DNA from: Struthidea cinerea
Taxonomy: Eukaryota; Chordata; Aves; Passeriformes; Corcoracidae
DNA length: 64,000 nucleotides
Direction of reading: 5' to 3'
NCBI GenBank assembly: GCA_013397865.1
Contig: VZTI01004032.1
Span: forward strand, 1,267-65,266
Of the stretch, positions 23,790 through 36,538 are shown piece by piece. Below the pieces are notes generated by a model. The model was not told the origin of the DNA. It did not search any database and saw only the letters and a list, made by a program, of their open reading frames with translations. A program made the translations under genes and the position numbers. How positions within the stretch are numbered: the first letter of the stretch is position 1; every line of letters starts with the position of its first letter.

Positions 23790-26700
23790 CTGAGTATCCC
23801 CAGCTTCTAAACTCACGTCCACAAGCTTTGTTAGCATCCCAAGGAGTTATGGAAAGGATGGACAGATGGTAAGGATATCATCATAGACACGGTGCTTTGG
23901 GATCTGTTCCACAGTGTTCTGGAGGGAGGAGAGAAGCACTGAGGCCCTGCAACTCACATCTCCTGGAGGTTGTGACAGGACAAGTGGACTCTGTGTAGAA
24001 AGGAAATGCCTGTGTTTACTGAATGTTTCATTAGGAAACTGGGATGGAGGGTGCTTGGGAGGTCACCTTACCATGATGAAGTTTTGCTGGTGTCAGTCCA
24101 TTGGCTGGGGATGTTAGATGCTGGCAGTTCCTGCCTGGGTGGCAAACCTTTGATGTCACTAGCTCTCTAAAAGGCAGGGACAGTGTGTGGGAGAGGAGAG
24201 CCTTTAGCTCTGAGCACACTGAAGCTCCTCTAGTGTGGGAAGGGTAGTGTGGAACAAAAGTGAATTGACCATGTTGATGATGTGTTTGGGCAACAATCCT
24301 GACCCAAGTTATTTCCCCTCACTGCAGTTGCTTTCTTGCTTCAGTTGCACTGATGCAGCCACATCCAAGCCTACCCTGTGTCACCTCCTCGCCTGTAATG
24401 TTGTGGGTTCCTTGTGAAACCAGATCAGTTCCCTGATGAGGCTCGTAACAAATTTGTGCCAGCGCAATGGAAGCAGGATTACATAAAAACAGTTAGGTGA
24501 AGAGGGATTGAGAATATTTTAAACCACTGGTAGCACCAAACACTTTATTGATGATCTGCATCTTCAGTAGAGCCAAAATTGAAAGAAATGCCCTACATCT
24601 GTGTTGGAGGACAACAGCTGTACCTTGAACCAGCTCCACACTTTGACAAGTTTGTTTGGGAGTTGTTTAGCTCCTGCTGAGTTAAAAAGGAACAAGCTCT
24701 TGCTCTGGGATATGCCCACATCAAAGGTTACCCTAGAGCAGCATTATTGTGTCTGGAGAGCCAGAGGGGTGCTCAATGACAATTCAGGACTTTCACGTGG
24801 TCAAAAGGTCTCCTTTTCAAAACAGCTGGATAACAACAGGACTTGGACTGATCCTTCAACAGAAGAGAAACAAGTAGGTGAAGAAGCTTTCTAAGAATTT
24901 GGACAAGAACAGAAAAGTCAACAGTTGAAAAAAAACCCCATATGTAAACTGAAACAGTTCCAATGTTATATGGGCTATTTCTGTGGGACAGAATGGCCTC
25001 AGAATAGAGGTGATCTTTCTAGTCCAGGGCCAGAGGATAATGCAGTTTGCAGCCTGTGTCTGTCTTTTCCTGAGTATGTAGCTTTGGATTTCAAAGATGT
25101 TTGTGGTTGTAAATGCACCAAAACTGTGAATATCTTCCCAGAGAAAAGGTTCATTCTCCCACAGAATCACTTCCCCAAAAAGCAAGTGGTGCGACTTAGA
25201 GAAGTCACACTTCTGAAGTGTCATTTTAAATGCATTTATTTCAAACACCTAAGCACTGCCTCGTGTTTCACTGGCATTTCAGAGTTACTGACTGAGAAAA
25301 AGTAATCAGTGAAAACACTGGCACAAGCCCGAGGGAAGGCTTTTCCTCACTCCATACAGATTCATCTCTTCCCTGGAAAGAAAGATAAGTACATCTGATA
25401 CACAAACCAGCAGGGAACAGGGCAGGTCATAGAGGGAAAGAACTGGTGGAGGTTTAGACACAACAACAGCTGCCGGCCTTCAACCAAAAGGCTCCATTCC
25501 ATTGTCCTCACCTCTATGGTGCTAATAAACAAGTTGCCCAAAAGTCACTCATGTGAACACCCTTTTTGCTGGAGCGTGCAGGAATTGCTTCCATTGCTTT
25601 GCCGAGCGCTGCAGCTTCTGCTCTCGCTGCTGTAGGTGGCACTGGGCTGACGCGGAGGATGTGTCCGGCTCCAGCAGCACTGACAAAGCCTCGCCCCTCG
25701 GCACAGGGCACCTGACCCGAGTCCCACGGGTGCAGGCACACGGTGCTGCTGCGGAGCAGGGACGCTGGGTCACCTTTACACCATTCTGCCTGTTCCTGGA
25801 ACTGTCACAATCAATCCTGCTGATCCCCCTGCAGCTCATTCTTATCCAAGATTTTGCTTTCTGGAGAAGGTTGGCATTTGAAAGGTTTATTTGTAGCGAT
25901 GCCTATTCTCGGGAAGGTGCTATTTTTAAATCCTAAGGCTTCCTCCAAGACATTTAACTGAGAATGGTAATGCCGGCACCCCTGTTAGTTAGCACTGCCA
26001 TCTCAGCTGGCTTGGCTTTGACTGTAGCTGAGCAATTAGAGGGGCTTTGCAGATTAACATGCCTAATGACACCTGAAGGGAGGGAGGTGACAACTCTGAC
26101 CTCACCCAGCTGTAGAGGAGGAGCTGGGCAGGCACCACTGCTTTCCAGCACTGCTAGAGGCTGGGCTAATCCAGGTCAGTTAGTCTGGGTTTAGAGCCAG
26201 CAGCTGTGCCTGCTTGGGAAGTGTCCCGGTGGCCTGAATCCACGAGCTGCCCGTCCTGCTTCTCCCTGCTGTCTGCACTGGGTGCCTCTAGCCAGGCACA
26301 AGGAATCAGGAATTTGCTCAAAACTCGCAGGGCAGAAAGGAGCAAGGAGTTCTTGAAGAACCCGCTGGGGCTGTATGGAAAGAAGAGGAGTGTTTATAAG
26401 GAGCCAGCCAGCTTGTGAAACATCTGCTGGGAACGTTACACATCTCAGTGAAAACATGAGCTGGCTGCCCAGGGAGGGGGTTGAATCACTATCCCCGGAG
26501 GTACTTCAAAGCTGGGTAGATGTGGGCCATGGTTTAGTGGTGGGCTTGGCAGTGCTGGGTTAACGGCTGGACTCGATGATCCTGGAGGTTTTTTCCAACC
26601 TAAAAATTTCTCTGAGGTCTGGTGGTTATAGATGGCACCTTATGGCCAGTGAGATGCTGTATCCATCGTACAGTGACCAGCTGGGACCTCATAAGGGTGA

Positions 26701-29700
26701 CAGAGCTACTGACCACTGGGCTGGAACTTGGCAGTCACCTGGGAGGTAACGATTATGAGCCGATTGCATTCATTTTCAGCAAATAGAAAACAGACTTTCA
26801 AAGGGGATACAGGCACCCCAGGCTTTCAAAGAGGCAGATTTGTCATAACTGAGAAAATTAGAAGGCAAAATGCAAACAGAAAAAACCCACACACAAATAA
26901 AGATCAGGAGGTTCTTTAAAACAAAATTAAGAAATAAGTTTGAAAGAAAACCCAAACAAAAATATCCCAAAATTTTTTTAGCAATTGTCAAAAAAAGGAT
27001 GCTGAGAGCTGTGGATTGTTGACGTGACTTTCCAGTGCCCCATATCTCCAGATAATTTATTATCTCCTGCCATGGTTAAAAATTGTTTCTTGGCCATTCT
27101 GCACTTGCTGGTTTAACCATAGGAAACCAAGGCACCCCAGCAGCTCTGGAGTGCCCAAGCATTTCCAGAGCACAGGCCAGAGGCAGCAGTCACGATGAGC
27201 TTTTCATTCTGTTTTGTTCTGAAATGTGCTGATGTTGTTCATGCTGCTCTCCTGTACCTGCTCCAGGAGTGGACAGAGGAGCTCAAGCCCTCTAAAAACA
27301 TCAAAATCCTGCAGGATCTCTGTCATACTCCCTGCCACTCCCATCACCTCCCCACCCTCCCCCCCTCCCTTTCACCCTGGCTTCCCCTTTCCCAGACTCC
27401 AGCTGTTGCCAGCCAAAGCCAGAGGAGCTCCCTGATTATCACCTTTGCTGGGATGTGGATTGGGCACCTGACTTTCCACTCACACAGGCAATTAGAAGGC
27501 TTCCCTGAAAGGCAAAGTGTCAGACACCCTTGGTAGGAGTCTGTGAAGTGCAAAAGGGAAAAAGCAAGAGAGGGAGAGGAAATAAGGTCTCACCAGCCAG
27601 GAAAAGCTGCAACTTCTCACAGATTTTGAAAGAAAATGGGAAAGCAGCCTCGGTTTAAATTAAACTGTGGAAAGATCACACAGGGCAATGTAGCCCAGCT
27701 AGCAGTGGCATTTAATGTGGCTTGAGACTTTTTTCTCTCTCCTAGAATGGAGATAACGGGTAGAGATAATGGAGAGAGAAAGTGCTGCTGGGCATGCCCA
27801 AGCCTCTCTCTTAAGGAAAGCTTTCCTGAGACCGATAGGACCAGCTCTAGACCCCATGTCCAGCCCCATCAACTACAGCAGGCCCTTAAAGGTCACCCTG
27901 TGAGCAGTGCCATGAGGGCTAGCCAGAGCTCACACTCATCATAAGCTCATGCTTCTGATAAGATTTAGTTCAGGCACTGCCACGCGAACACTCACACAAG
28001 AGCCTAACCTGGAGTGTGGGACTAACAGGGCTGTTGAAGTCCTCCACGTGAAGAGCACACATCTTCTGCTCCTTGAGCAGCACCTGGGTGCTCTGTGCTT
28101 TCAGCAGTGCAGGAGGAGGCCCGATGGTTTAATGCTGGTTTTGCCTTAAATCACCTTTCCATTTTTTAAAACTGTTTCTGGCTTTATGTGGTTCATTACG
28201 CCCCTGCACTGCTCTTCCTTTTTATTTTATTACAGCACAGCATCAATGACAGTGCTGAACCAGGCTGCTGCCAGGTACGGGAGATGTTCTGCCTTTCCTC
28301 AGAGACCGTGGTGCTGCTCAGACGGGAAGGAGAACATGACAGCTTGGCAGCCTTTGTGTGCATTACAAGCTGTACCCATGCAAGTAGCACACAGAAGGTG
28401 TCACAGCAAATGCAGCCTGGATTGAAGATGACAGGCTGGGAGATAATTTTCTGTAGCACGGACTGATGTCTGAAAAAGCCCCGGGTGTGGCAGTATTTCA
28501 TCCACAGCCTTCTGCCAGGGCTGAAGCAGTGTAGCAGTCTCTGGAGCCTTCTCCACATCAGCCCAGCCTCCAAGTCTGCAACATTTTCATTGCAAAGCCA
28601 GCTGGAGTTTAGAGGAGTAGTGTCCTGTCTCCCCAAAAGTGAGGAGCTTCAATCCAAATGTGAGCTCAAAACCAGCCCCAGCAGAGATGCTGTGACATCT
28701 GTGCAGCTCCCCTAGCAATAAATCCAAGTGTCCATGCCGACAGCAGGGCAGGTGTAGCTCACAGATCTGCACCCTGTCCCTGCCCTGCAATACCCACAGC
28801 TCTCCCCACAGTAACACCAGGTCTCCTTGGCCACCGCCCCCCCTCCCCACCCTCCAGGTGTCACACACATGCACACAGACCCACCGCTCGCTTCTGTGTA
28901 CCTCCTGTCCACAGGACACCCGAGCAAAGGCAGCCAGACGCAGGGCAAGGGGCGCCGGACACAGCACAGGATCCCGGTGGAGGGGAGGAGCCTCGTCCAC
29001 CCCGCTGCTCCTGTGATGCTCTGCTCGCCATTTCCCACAGCAGCCTGCCCCAATTGCACTGCATGGAATTTCTCCTCGGATGGAGGATGAATGGTGTCTG
29101 AAGCGCAAGTGCTGGAGGCTGGAGGGAAGCTAGGGTTAATGCTCTTCATTCTCAGGCAGCAACCAGCTCAAACACTTTCTTCCCCGGGCGCAGTGTGTGG
29201 CTAAACCATCGGCTTTGTTCTTCGTGGTGATAGCTGAGCTCCTGGCCTTCAGGCTATGCCCTGCCCTGAGCTGGGTGGAGAGGACCTGGGGCTGGATGCC
29301 AATGCCTTTAAGATAGATGCTATGTGGTCATGAGAAGGAAATGGCCAGAGGTCATCCCGGCTCATCCACCTCTGACTCCAGCCACCCACGGTGCTGTAGC
29401 CCAGTGCTGGTGAATGGTGAGTCTGTGCTTTTGCATTTTTTCTCCCCTTAAAGCTCTTCTGCCACAGGTGTTTACACAAGTGAGAGGTGCCAGCCTACCC
29501 ACAAGGTGATGGCAGAGGTGCCTGGGTGACCTCAGACTTGGGGTCCTGCAGGGCAGCAGGAACACTCACATTTTCCTGATGGATGACACAGCCACTGCAG
29601 AGCCCAACAGGTCCTTCTTTTCCCCTGGTCCATGGTCACCCTGTCTAGCCAGACAGACATATTTCAGAGTCCTTGCACCAGCAGCAGCTTCAACCAGAGC

Positions 29701-30335
29701 CTCAGGGACCACATCCCACCGTCCAACAGAGATGGTCAGCAGCAAACATTTCATCCCCAGAGCCTCTGCTATCTCGGTGGGTCATGAACCAAGGAGAGGA
29801 GTCTGACATGAAGGTGGAAATCATTAGCGCGGGTGACACCCTGGCCAGCAGTTCAGAACAGTTCTCAAAGGGATTAAACCATATTATCATGGCGTTTCTC
29901 CAGGGGATGTGTTGGTCAGACGTCCAACAGGAAGGGTCAGGATTAAAACGCTTCACCTGGGGACGAAGGGGGTGGGGAAGCAGCTCCTCCCTTTCTGCAC
30001 TACAGCTGCAGCTCACGAGGAGAGCATCACCTCCTGCTGGCAGATAAGATTCTAGGTTTTCTGCTTAAGAAAGTGTTGGCTTAAACTCTGCAGCAGCTCA
30101 GGATGAAGAGCTGGCAGTGTAGGCTCTGCTCTGCCTGCTGATTCAGCCCAATCCCTGGCCCTGGGGGGGCAGATAAGCTTCACCAGGAGCAGGTGGGATC
30201 ACACAGGTAGCTGAGAAGAGCTGTTACTGTGTGTATGTTTATAGGAGCTGGGCACTCAGATACTTCTGATACTCTCAAAAGTAGGACAGATCTTTTCCCC
30301 TCCACTTTTAGATCAAAGAATAAATATAAGCAAAC
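23790..30335. other. Intergenic region between SDE2 and LEFTY
   Basis: Both genes end facing this region (tail to tail). Apart from one CR1 fragment (26461-26612), no gene or repeat was recognised. A GC-richer stretch at 25560-25760 and another at 28700-29080 contain opposing open frames without domain motifs. PYCR2, expected nearby in mammals, was looked for and not found. Confidence 0.5.
26461..26612 (+). mobile_element. CR1 LINE 3' end, plus strand
   Basis: The stretch begins ctggctgcccagggaggggg and ends with ggactcgatgatcctggagg and ttttttccaacct, the standard CR1 3' end. Only about 150 bp remain; the octamer tail is lost. Confidence 0.88.
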
Positions 30336-30339
30336 ACAT

Positions 30340-31234
30340 GGCTACTTTAATACTTGTATTTTATTGTTTCCTTGATTTTTAAAGCACACACAACTTCAAA
30401 AATATCCCGAAACTGAAATAACTGTAATACAGAATCAGAAAAACAAACCGTTATTCATGCAAGCAAACCTAAGTCCTAAAGTTCCTGTTGATTCCAGGAC
30501 TCTAAATTCTGCCTAAAACTGTGTTGAGCCTGTGGGGCCAAAAATATAAACCCTTGTGTTTCAGGTAATGTTATATGTACATGCAGATATGTATATGTAC
30601 ATTCAATACATAGGTTCCTTTGAGCTCTAGGCAATATTTTATGTACATATATGTGTATGTAGTCAGTATGTATGTATCCAGTATGTAGACAATAGACACA
30701 TGTATTCATATACTCTGTACATGTGTGCACGTGTGTGTGTATGTGTTATATACATGTATTATATACATATACAAGTGCTTCTGCTCTCCAGCTCACCATA
30801 AACATGGCTTTGGGCAGACAAGGACCAAACCTAGCAGCCTAAGAATGAACAGCTGAGCCCATGCTTTTGTTCTTCACCCGGTGATGGGCACTCTTCTTTT
30901 GCCTGGAGCTGTTTACAATACTCCAGGGTGTGGACTGAAATAGATGCAGTGAAATTTAGCTGGCATCAAGGGGGCCCCGAGAAGCACTAGGCTCCTGAGG
31001 TACCCCTCACGTATGTGAAATGCACGCTCCTCTGAGCCCATCTACACGGACAGTGCCTCTAAGTGCACCCTCTCTGCAGGGCAGCAGGGCACGGGGGGAG
31101 CCCCAGCCCCAGCTGCTGCTGACCCTTGCAGGTAGGAACCCCCCAGGGCCTTCACCACTGGCTCCGGGGCTGGGGGCCGGGGTGGCTCTTGGCAGGGCTG
31201 CGGGGAGTGGGTGACACGCCAGGCCACCCGTTTG
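30340..31234 (-). promoter_or_regulatory. LEFTY: LEFTY 3' UTR with candidate Pumilio and miR-302/430 sites
   Basis: From the LEFTY stop codon to the first good poly(A) signals on the minus strand is about 870 bases. Read as mRNA, the distal part holds five Pumilio-type octamers UGUANAUA (plus-strand positions 30574-30581, 30594-30601, 30640-30647, 30747-30754, 30760-30767). Two miR-302/430/427 seed matches are present: GCACUUA at 31060-31066 and AGCACUU at 30773-30779. The Pumilio motifs sit in TATG/TACA-rich simple sequence (about 30570-30770) containing a diverged internal duplication. UTR extent is inferred from the poly(A) signals. Confidence 0.5.
30346..30365 (-). terminator. LEFTY: LEFTY poly(A) signals AATAAA and ATTAAA
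   Basis: On the minus strand, AATAAA lies at 30365-30360 and ATTAAA at 30351-30346. I saw no earlier signal of either form between them and the LEFTY stop codon, so the 3' end is expected just below 30345. Confidence 0.55.
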
Positions 31235-34200
31235 TCACACCAGCGCCACGCCATCCGTGACACAGCTGCATCTCTCCACGATCATGTTGGGGAACTCGGC
31301 CGCCTCAATCTCGGTGCGGTTGCCCCTCTTGACGAGGTAGATGATGGGCAGCGCCGAGCTCCCGGCCACGGCGCAGGAGCGCTGCCCGGGGCCGGAGCGG
31401 CGCGGGGCGCGGGGCGGCTGCAGGCAGCTCCCGGAGCAGCGGTACGCCTGGAACCCCGCCGGCTCCAGGATCCAGTGCTGCGCCCAGGACAGCTCGCGGA
31501 AGCTGATGTAGTGTTTCTGCCGGCAGCAGGTGGATTTCCCCGTCAGCGCCTCCTCCCCGCAGTCCCCAGGGCTCCTGGACACCAAGGGAGAAACAGGAAT
31601 GGGTGCTGTAACTGGAAACTGGGAAGCGGGAGAAATAATCCCCGCTGCTAATAGCACAGGTGGGCTCTGAAACGTGAAACCTGGGCCACGCTCAGGGTTT
31701 GTTTGAGCATTCCGACAACAGATACGGGAAGAAAAGAGGTGTGATTAAGCAGCAATTTTCTAACTCCTCCATTCACAACTGGTGGACACTTGTGAGGGTA
31801 AGAGCTTCCCCCCCACAATAATTCAGGGACAGTTACACCAGAGACACCAGAGATTTACGCTTCATACATACCCATAGTCATCCAAGTTGAGGGTGTAAAG
31901 CACCAGCTCAGGCTTGCCTAGGGCTTTATCCTTGGGGTCCTGTGAGGTGAAGCGCACAGCTTTGGCCACTTCCGAGGCGTAGCTGCCCACCCTTTCCCCT
32001 TCGATCCACACCTCCAGGAACATTGGCTCCTGCCTCTGGTTTCGCAGCCAGTAATGCACGGCCTGGGTCACATCAAAGCTCTTCCAGCCCGACTCACGTA
32101 TAGGAACCAGCCTGTGTGACAAGGGCTTGGCATTAGAAAAGCCCATCGGATAAATCCCGGGCTCACAGCTCTGTTATTGCAGCAGAACAATTTACTTCCT
32201 GTAGATTGTCACATGCCTTGATTACATGATCATTTTTGCTCTGGGCAAGCACCCACAGCAGTTAATTGCCACCTCAAAGAGAAGCATGCAGATCTAACAG
32301 ACGCTGAAAAGGGCCAGAAAAACTCCTCTCTACAAGCTCATACGAAAAATTAGGTGGTGCAGGATCATGTGCAGCCTCAGTATTGATGACAACAGCCTGG
32401 TGAACACCAGGCTCCCACCTGCTCCTGTCTGAGCTGCAGTAGGGCTGTAACTTTCTACCCACCCAGGAAATTGGTTTCATGTCTCATTCTGCCTTCGAGG
32501 GTTGTGAAAATTCCACAGAGCTCCTGGCTACAGAATCAGATGCTTTTTGCATAATTTACCTATTTAAACCATAGAATGAAATGGCCAGTGGAAAAAATAC
32601 CAGCGGCCAGTAACCCGCTTGAGTTAGTGACAGAGAACTGAACCAGGCGGGGGATTTTAGAGGGGAAGATGTAGCAGTACATGGCATCATTTCATACATT
32701 ATTTCAAAGAATCATCACATATTTTAGCATAATATCTGCTCTTACAAGCTCATTCTGGGTTCAGAGGCCATGCAACCTGGTTGTACAGACGTAACCCCGT
32801 CAGACCGAGTTTAGGCACAACCACATGATACCCAAATGCATCCCGGAGGATCCAAACTCTGTAACTAGAGCCCTGCCTCCAGCAGAGGTGCCTTTCTTAC
32901 CTGGAATCGATCAGGGAGGTCCTGTTGGTACCATCGTGCTGCCGCTGCACCCAGTACACGCTGACTCTGGCACTGGAGACAGGCCTGTGAGACTGCCTGG
33001 CAGGCAGGTTTGCTCTGTCCAGAGGCTTTTTGAAGAGTTTCAGTTCAGCCATTGTGACTTCGCTGTTTTTAGGTATTCTGCCCTCCATGTCAAACATCAG
33101 CTTCTGGCGCGTGATCGTGTCGGAGTAGAGGACTTCTCCTGTCATACCTGTGCAGTTGGGGACAGAAAAGACGGCCTGTCACTGCCATCCTGCTGAGCAA
33201 AGCCCCCACATTTCATGCACAATTATCATCACAACACGCTCCTTCCATGCTCCCAGTCGAGCCCTAGTGGCAGAGACAGCCACTAAACACATCTTTTCTA
33301 ATGCATGCTTGAATCAGTGTCTTGCAAATGCCCTAATTCTTCTCCTGTGTCTGAGTCTCTGCAACTTGGAAGAACGAGATCTCCGACACAATATGACCCC
33401 AAACTGAGCAGACCTCAAAAGCTGTGTGTCTCTGTGCCAGTGCTGGGCATGAAAGCAGGAAACTGCACCGCTTGGAAGGAAAAAATATTTTCATTTGCTG
33501 CCCAGGGTGCTGTGTACGTCCTGTGAAAGCAAAAAAAGCTCTAAGTGCCCTTGTAGAGCCACCATTGTATCTGTATGGCTATTTTCCTTCTTGATAATTT
33601 TCCTGTAAAAAAAATCTATACAAAAAAAGAGAGGAGAGAGAGTGAAACATCCTCCAACAGGTGTGATTCCTATTAGAGGACTTGCTGTAGATTTGACCCA
33701 AAACCTGCATGGCCTGCACTTTTTCCCCCCCCCTCACCTGCCCAGACTGCATCCTGCTCTTTGGAAGGACTGCGGGACCTCCTCTCCAGGTGCGAAGAGT
33801 GCTTGTTAATCTTTAAGATGCTGTTGCATGCACCTCTTCTGCCCAGCTGAGCTTTGGAGCCAAACCCGACCCTCATTCCCCCTTCCCCCCGGGGGTTTGC
33901 TTCTGCCCATCCTGCGGCCGGCCGGGAGAGCCCTGGCAGATTCCCCTGGCAGCAGCAGGATGCTTGGGATGATCCCGGCAGCAGAAACGTTACCTGTGTG
34001 TCCCGGGATCCCCCTGAGGATGCCAGCCAGGCTCGGCAGAGCTCGGCGCTTCACCCTCTGGCGCTTCAGCATGGACATGTACTTGTTCTTGACGTGCTCT
34101 GGGATAACCAGATCCACCAAGTCTCTCTTGTGAAGTTTAGGGACCTCAGACAGCCCCAGCTGCTTCAGCACCACCTCCTTGAACCCTTCCTGGGTAAACG

Positions 34201-34258
34201 CTTGGACCGTGAGGACGAGGCAGAGCATGCAGAGCATCCCGGCACACCTCAGGTCCAT
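31235..34258 (-). CDS. LEFTY: LEFTY, left-right determination factor (Nodal antagonist), complete
   Basis: Secreted TGF-beta-superfamily inhibitor of Nodal signalling, acting outside the cell on Nodal and its EGF-CFC co-receptor. Four exons on the minus strand: 34258-33994, 33147-32901, 32111-31872, 31574-31235 (stop TGA); all borders are GT-AG and phases join to 363 residues, close to the 366 of human. The start has A at -3 and G at +4. Residues 1-20 form a signal peptide; a furin-type site RVKR is at 68-71 in a basic cluster; TNRTSLIDSR (162-171) and ESGWKSFDVT (177-186) are LEFTY-type prodomain motifs; the cystine-knot domain runs from C256 through CC (267-268), C297, C301, C318 to CSC (353-355). 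The CC pair followed by the absence of the usual extra dimer-forming Cys is a LEFTY trait. Asn163 and Asn336 are in glycosylation sequons. The second mammalian processing site is not conserved (R-Q-S-H-R at 139-143). Birds have a single LEFTY gene; the mammalian LEFTY1/2 pair arose separately. Confidence 0.96.
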
Positions 34259-34383
34259 CCTCCTCTGTCAGCAAAGCAGTTCCCTGCCCGGCAGTGATGA
34301 AGGCGGGGATCTCCCTGGGGCTGCTCTCGGCAGAGACGTGTTGGCAGGCTGCCCGAGCTGGATGGAGGTCCCCAGTGCTGGGG

Positions 34384-34390
34384 TTTTATA
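34384..34390 (-). promoter_or_regulatory. LEFTY: LEFTY TATA box
   Basis: TATAAAA on the minus strand, about 125 bases upstream of the start codon, predicting a transcription start near 34357 and a 5' UTR of about 100 bases. An imperfect inverted repeat (CGTCCCACT at 34399-34407, AGTGGGGACG at 34426-34435) lies just upstream of it. Confidence 0.75.
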
Positions 34391-36538
34391 GCCAGCCTCG
34401 TCCCACTGGCACAACAAATTTCACAAGTGGGGACGAAGCAAAGGACTTAAAAGGATCACTCCCCTGTTGGTAGACACATGCCAGTTTAACACCTTCATCC
34501 ACCGCAAAGTTAATACAAGAAGGTTTAGGGGCTCCCAGGTTCCTCCACGGGGAAGAATTTTCCATTGTTTTTTAATTCCCTGTAAATATTTGCCCAGAAG
34601 CCCCCTGAGCAATCAGTGTCCCCTGTTCAGCCTCGCTAGGGAGGAAGCACACCTGCAGAATGCATTGCTTTATGTACTATGCCGTATGATTCTTAAAGGA
34701 AGCATCAATCTTTACTGCAGAACTTGCTACCTAAAACAGCCAATAACAATCAGGAGAAGCTTTAGCTTTAGCTGGAAGTCCATTTTTATGGCAAGAATTG
34801 AAAAATCATTTAAATCTTTGGTGGGGGGTGTTAGGTTCCACTTTGATCTCTGAGTATTTGTATAAAGTGTATGAATCAGGGCAGTGAATCACAGCAGTTG
34901 AATGATTTATGGCCTTTTATGCTGCTTCTGAATCACAGAAGGTGGAAGATGTACAGATGTGACATTTCAGAAAAACGTCCCATCACTCTTTATGGATTCC
35001 TGTGGGTTTCAAAATGATCATGCTTAAAAGAAGAAGGCTTTATGTAAAGGCAGATCACTTCTCAGTGAACATGAGAAACCACTGCACTATTCCCCAACGT
35101 GGATGAAGAATATCAGTATTTTGAATGCTGTTAACAGCCACGATAGAGTGCTGGCTCTGGAGAGTGAAGCTGACCTGAAGGCTGGGGTGGGGAAGTCTGG
35201 ATGTTTACCTTGTAACATTTAAACTCGAAACTTACACCCTTTTCTTCCCTGGCCTTTGCTGGCACAAGAGGTGGAAATCTATTTTTGGCACCACTCCCAG
35301 GAGAATTGAAGATATAAAATGTGATTGATAAAAGCATGAAGGAGCACAGCACTTGGGGCAGATTCTCATCCTATCCAGCAGCCACACACCTGAGCCTACA
35401 TACAAATGTCTTCAGCATCAAAGGCCCTTTGGATTTTATATGTCTCTGTAAATGATTTAAAATTGGTCCAGTTTCATCCAGTGCCCAGGCAGAATGGTGT
35501 GCCCCGAGGACCGTCTGGCTGGAGGATGCGATGTAATGAACTTGTACAAAATCACCCCGTTGTGGCCCATCCCTCATTAAAACAAGTGTCAGCTGAGGGA
35601 AGCAGCCTGTTTTGTACTCAGGGGAAGGCAATAAAGCCGTCTGAAAGAGCCCCAGTCAACACTTCTGTTACTGCTCACTTTGTCTTTACAACCTCTTAAG
35701 AAGCTTGTCTCCTTAAACATGATAAAGCCTCTGTTAGATGTTAAAAGGGCACCTTATTTAGCTAAATTGAGTTTTAAGACAAAAATGGAACGGACTACAA
35801 AGTAACAGCTTGTGCATGGCCCGAGGCAGTACATTCTTCAATCCTGCACTTTGTGTAGCATCTTTCTCCGGAGATGAACTTTAGACATGCATTTTTATAT
35901 TAATTCAAAATACATCCATTCCCAAGACACAAACGGCAGTGAAAAATATCCACTTCACTGCTTCAACCTCTGCTCATGTCAAACACTCCTGCTCTTGCGA
36001 ATAAGAGGGAAGGTTTTTTCCTGAAATCTTTGCGACCTCTCAGCCCTTTAGGAAAGCTCCATACACCCAGCTCTTCCCTCAGGACTGTCTCCCCAGCCAA
36101 ATGGCACATTACTGATTCCCAGGGGCTGGGACAAAGGAACTGGTCACACAACGAGCTGTGTCAGAGGCTTGGAGACTGCACCTGAGCAATGTTCAGGAGG
36201 ATGACAAAGTTTTCTGCAGGTGAGCTCTCTAAGTGTTGGCCAGCTCAGTTCCAGCAGGGAATTTGTTATGCTTATATGGTCACCTGGATAAAACTGCAGT
36301 CCATGGATTTGTAATGGTCTCTCTCTTATGCCAGAAGACATGATCCCGTAATTATTTATCCATCCAATTAGTCTTTTCTCCAGAGAGTGGTCCTACTCTT
36401 CAGTGAATGTTCTTCAATAGACCATGACAATGTGAAATGAAAATGTCTGATTGCTCCAGCAGCACCCAGCTTTCCTGTATCCAGATGTGATTTCTCCTGT
36501 GGCTGATGCCAAATCCACCAGGACTCTCCACTGTCCAA

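Noticed and set aside
24925..25305. 126-codon Cys-containing frame between SDE2 and LEFTY
   Set aside because: An overlapping opposing frame of similar size exists, and the sequence has no recognisable Cys-rich domain or splice context.
26067..26092. Near-palindromic T-box-like pair (TGACACCT and AGGTGACA, 10 bp apart) downstream of LEFTY
   Set aside because: Both half-sites deviate from the T-box consensus AGGTGTGA, and no further supporting motif cluster was seen.
31211..31651. 146-codon plus-strand frame over the LEFTY last exon
   Set aside because: It is the antisense shadow of LEFTY exon 4, which has clear cystine-knot motifs.
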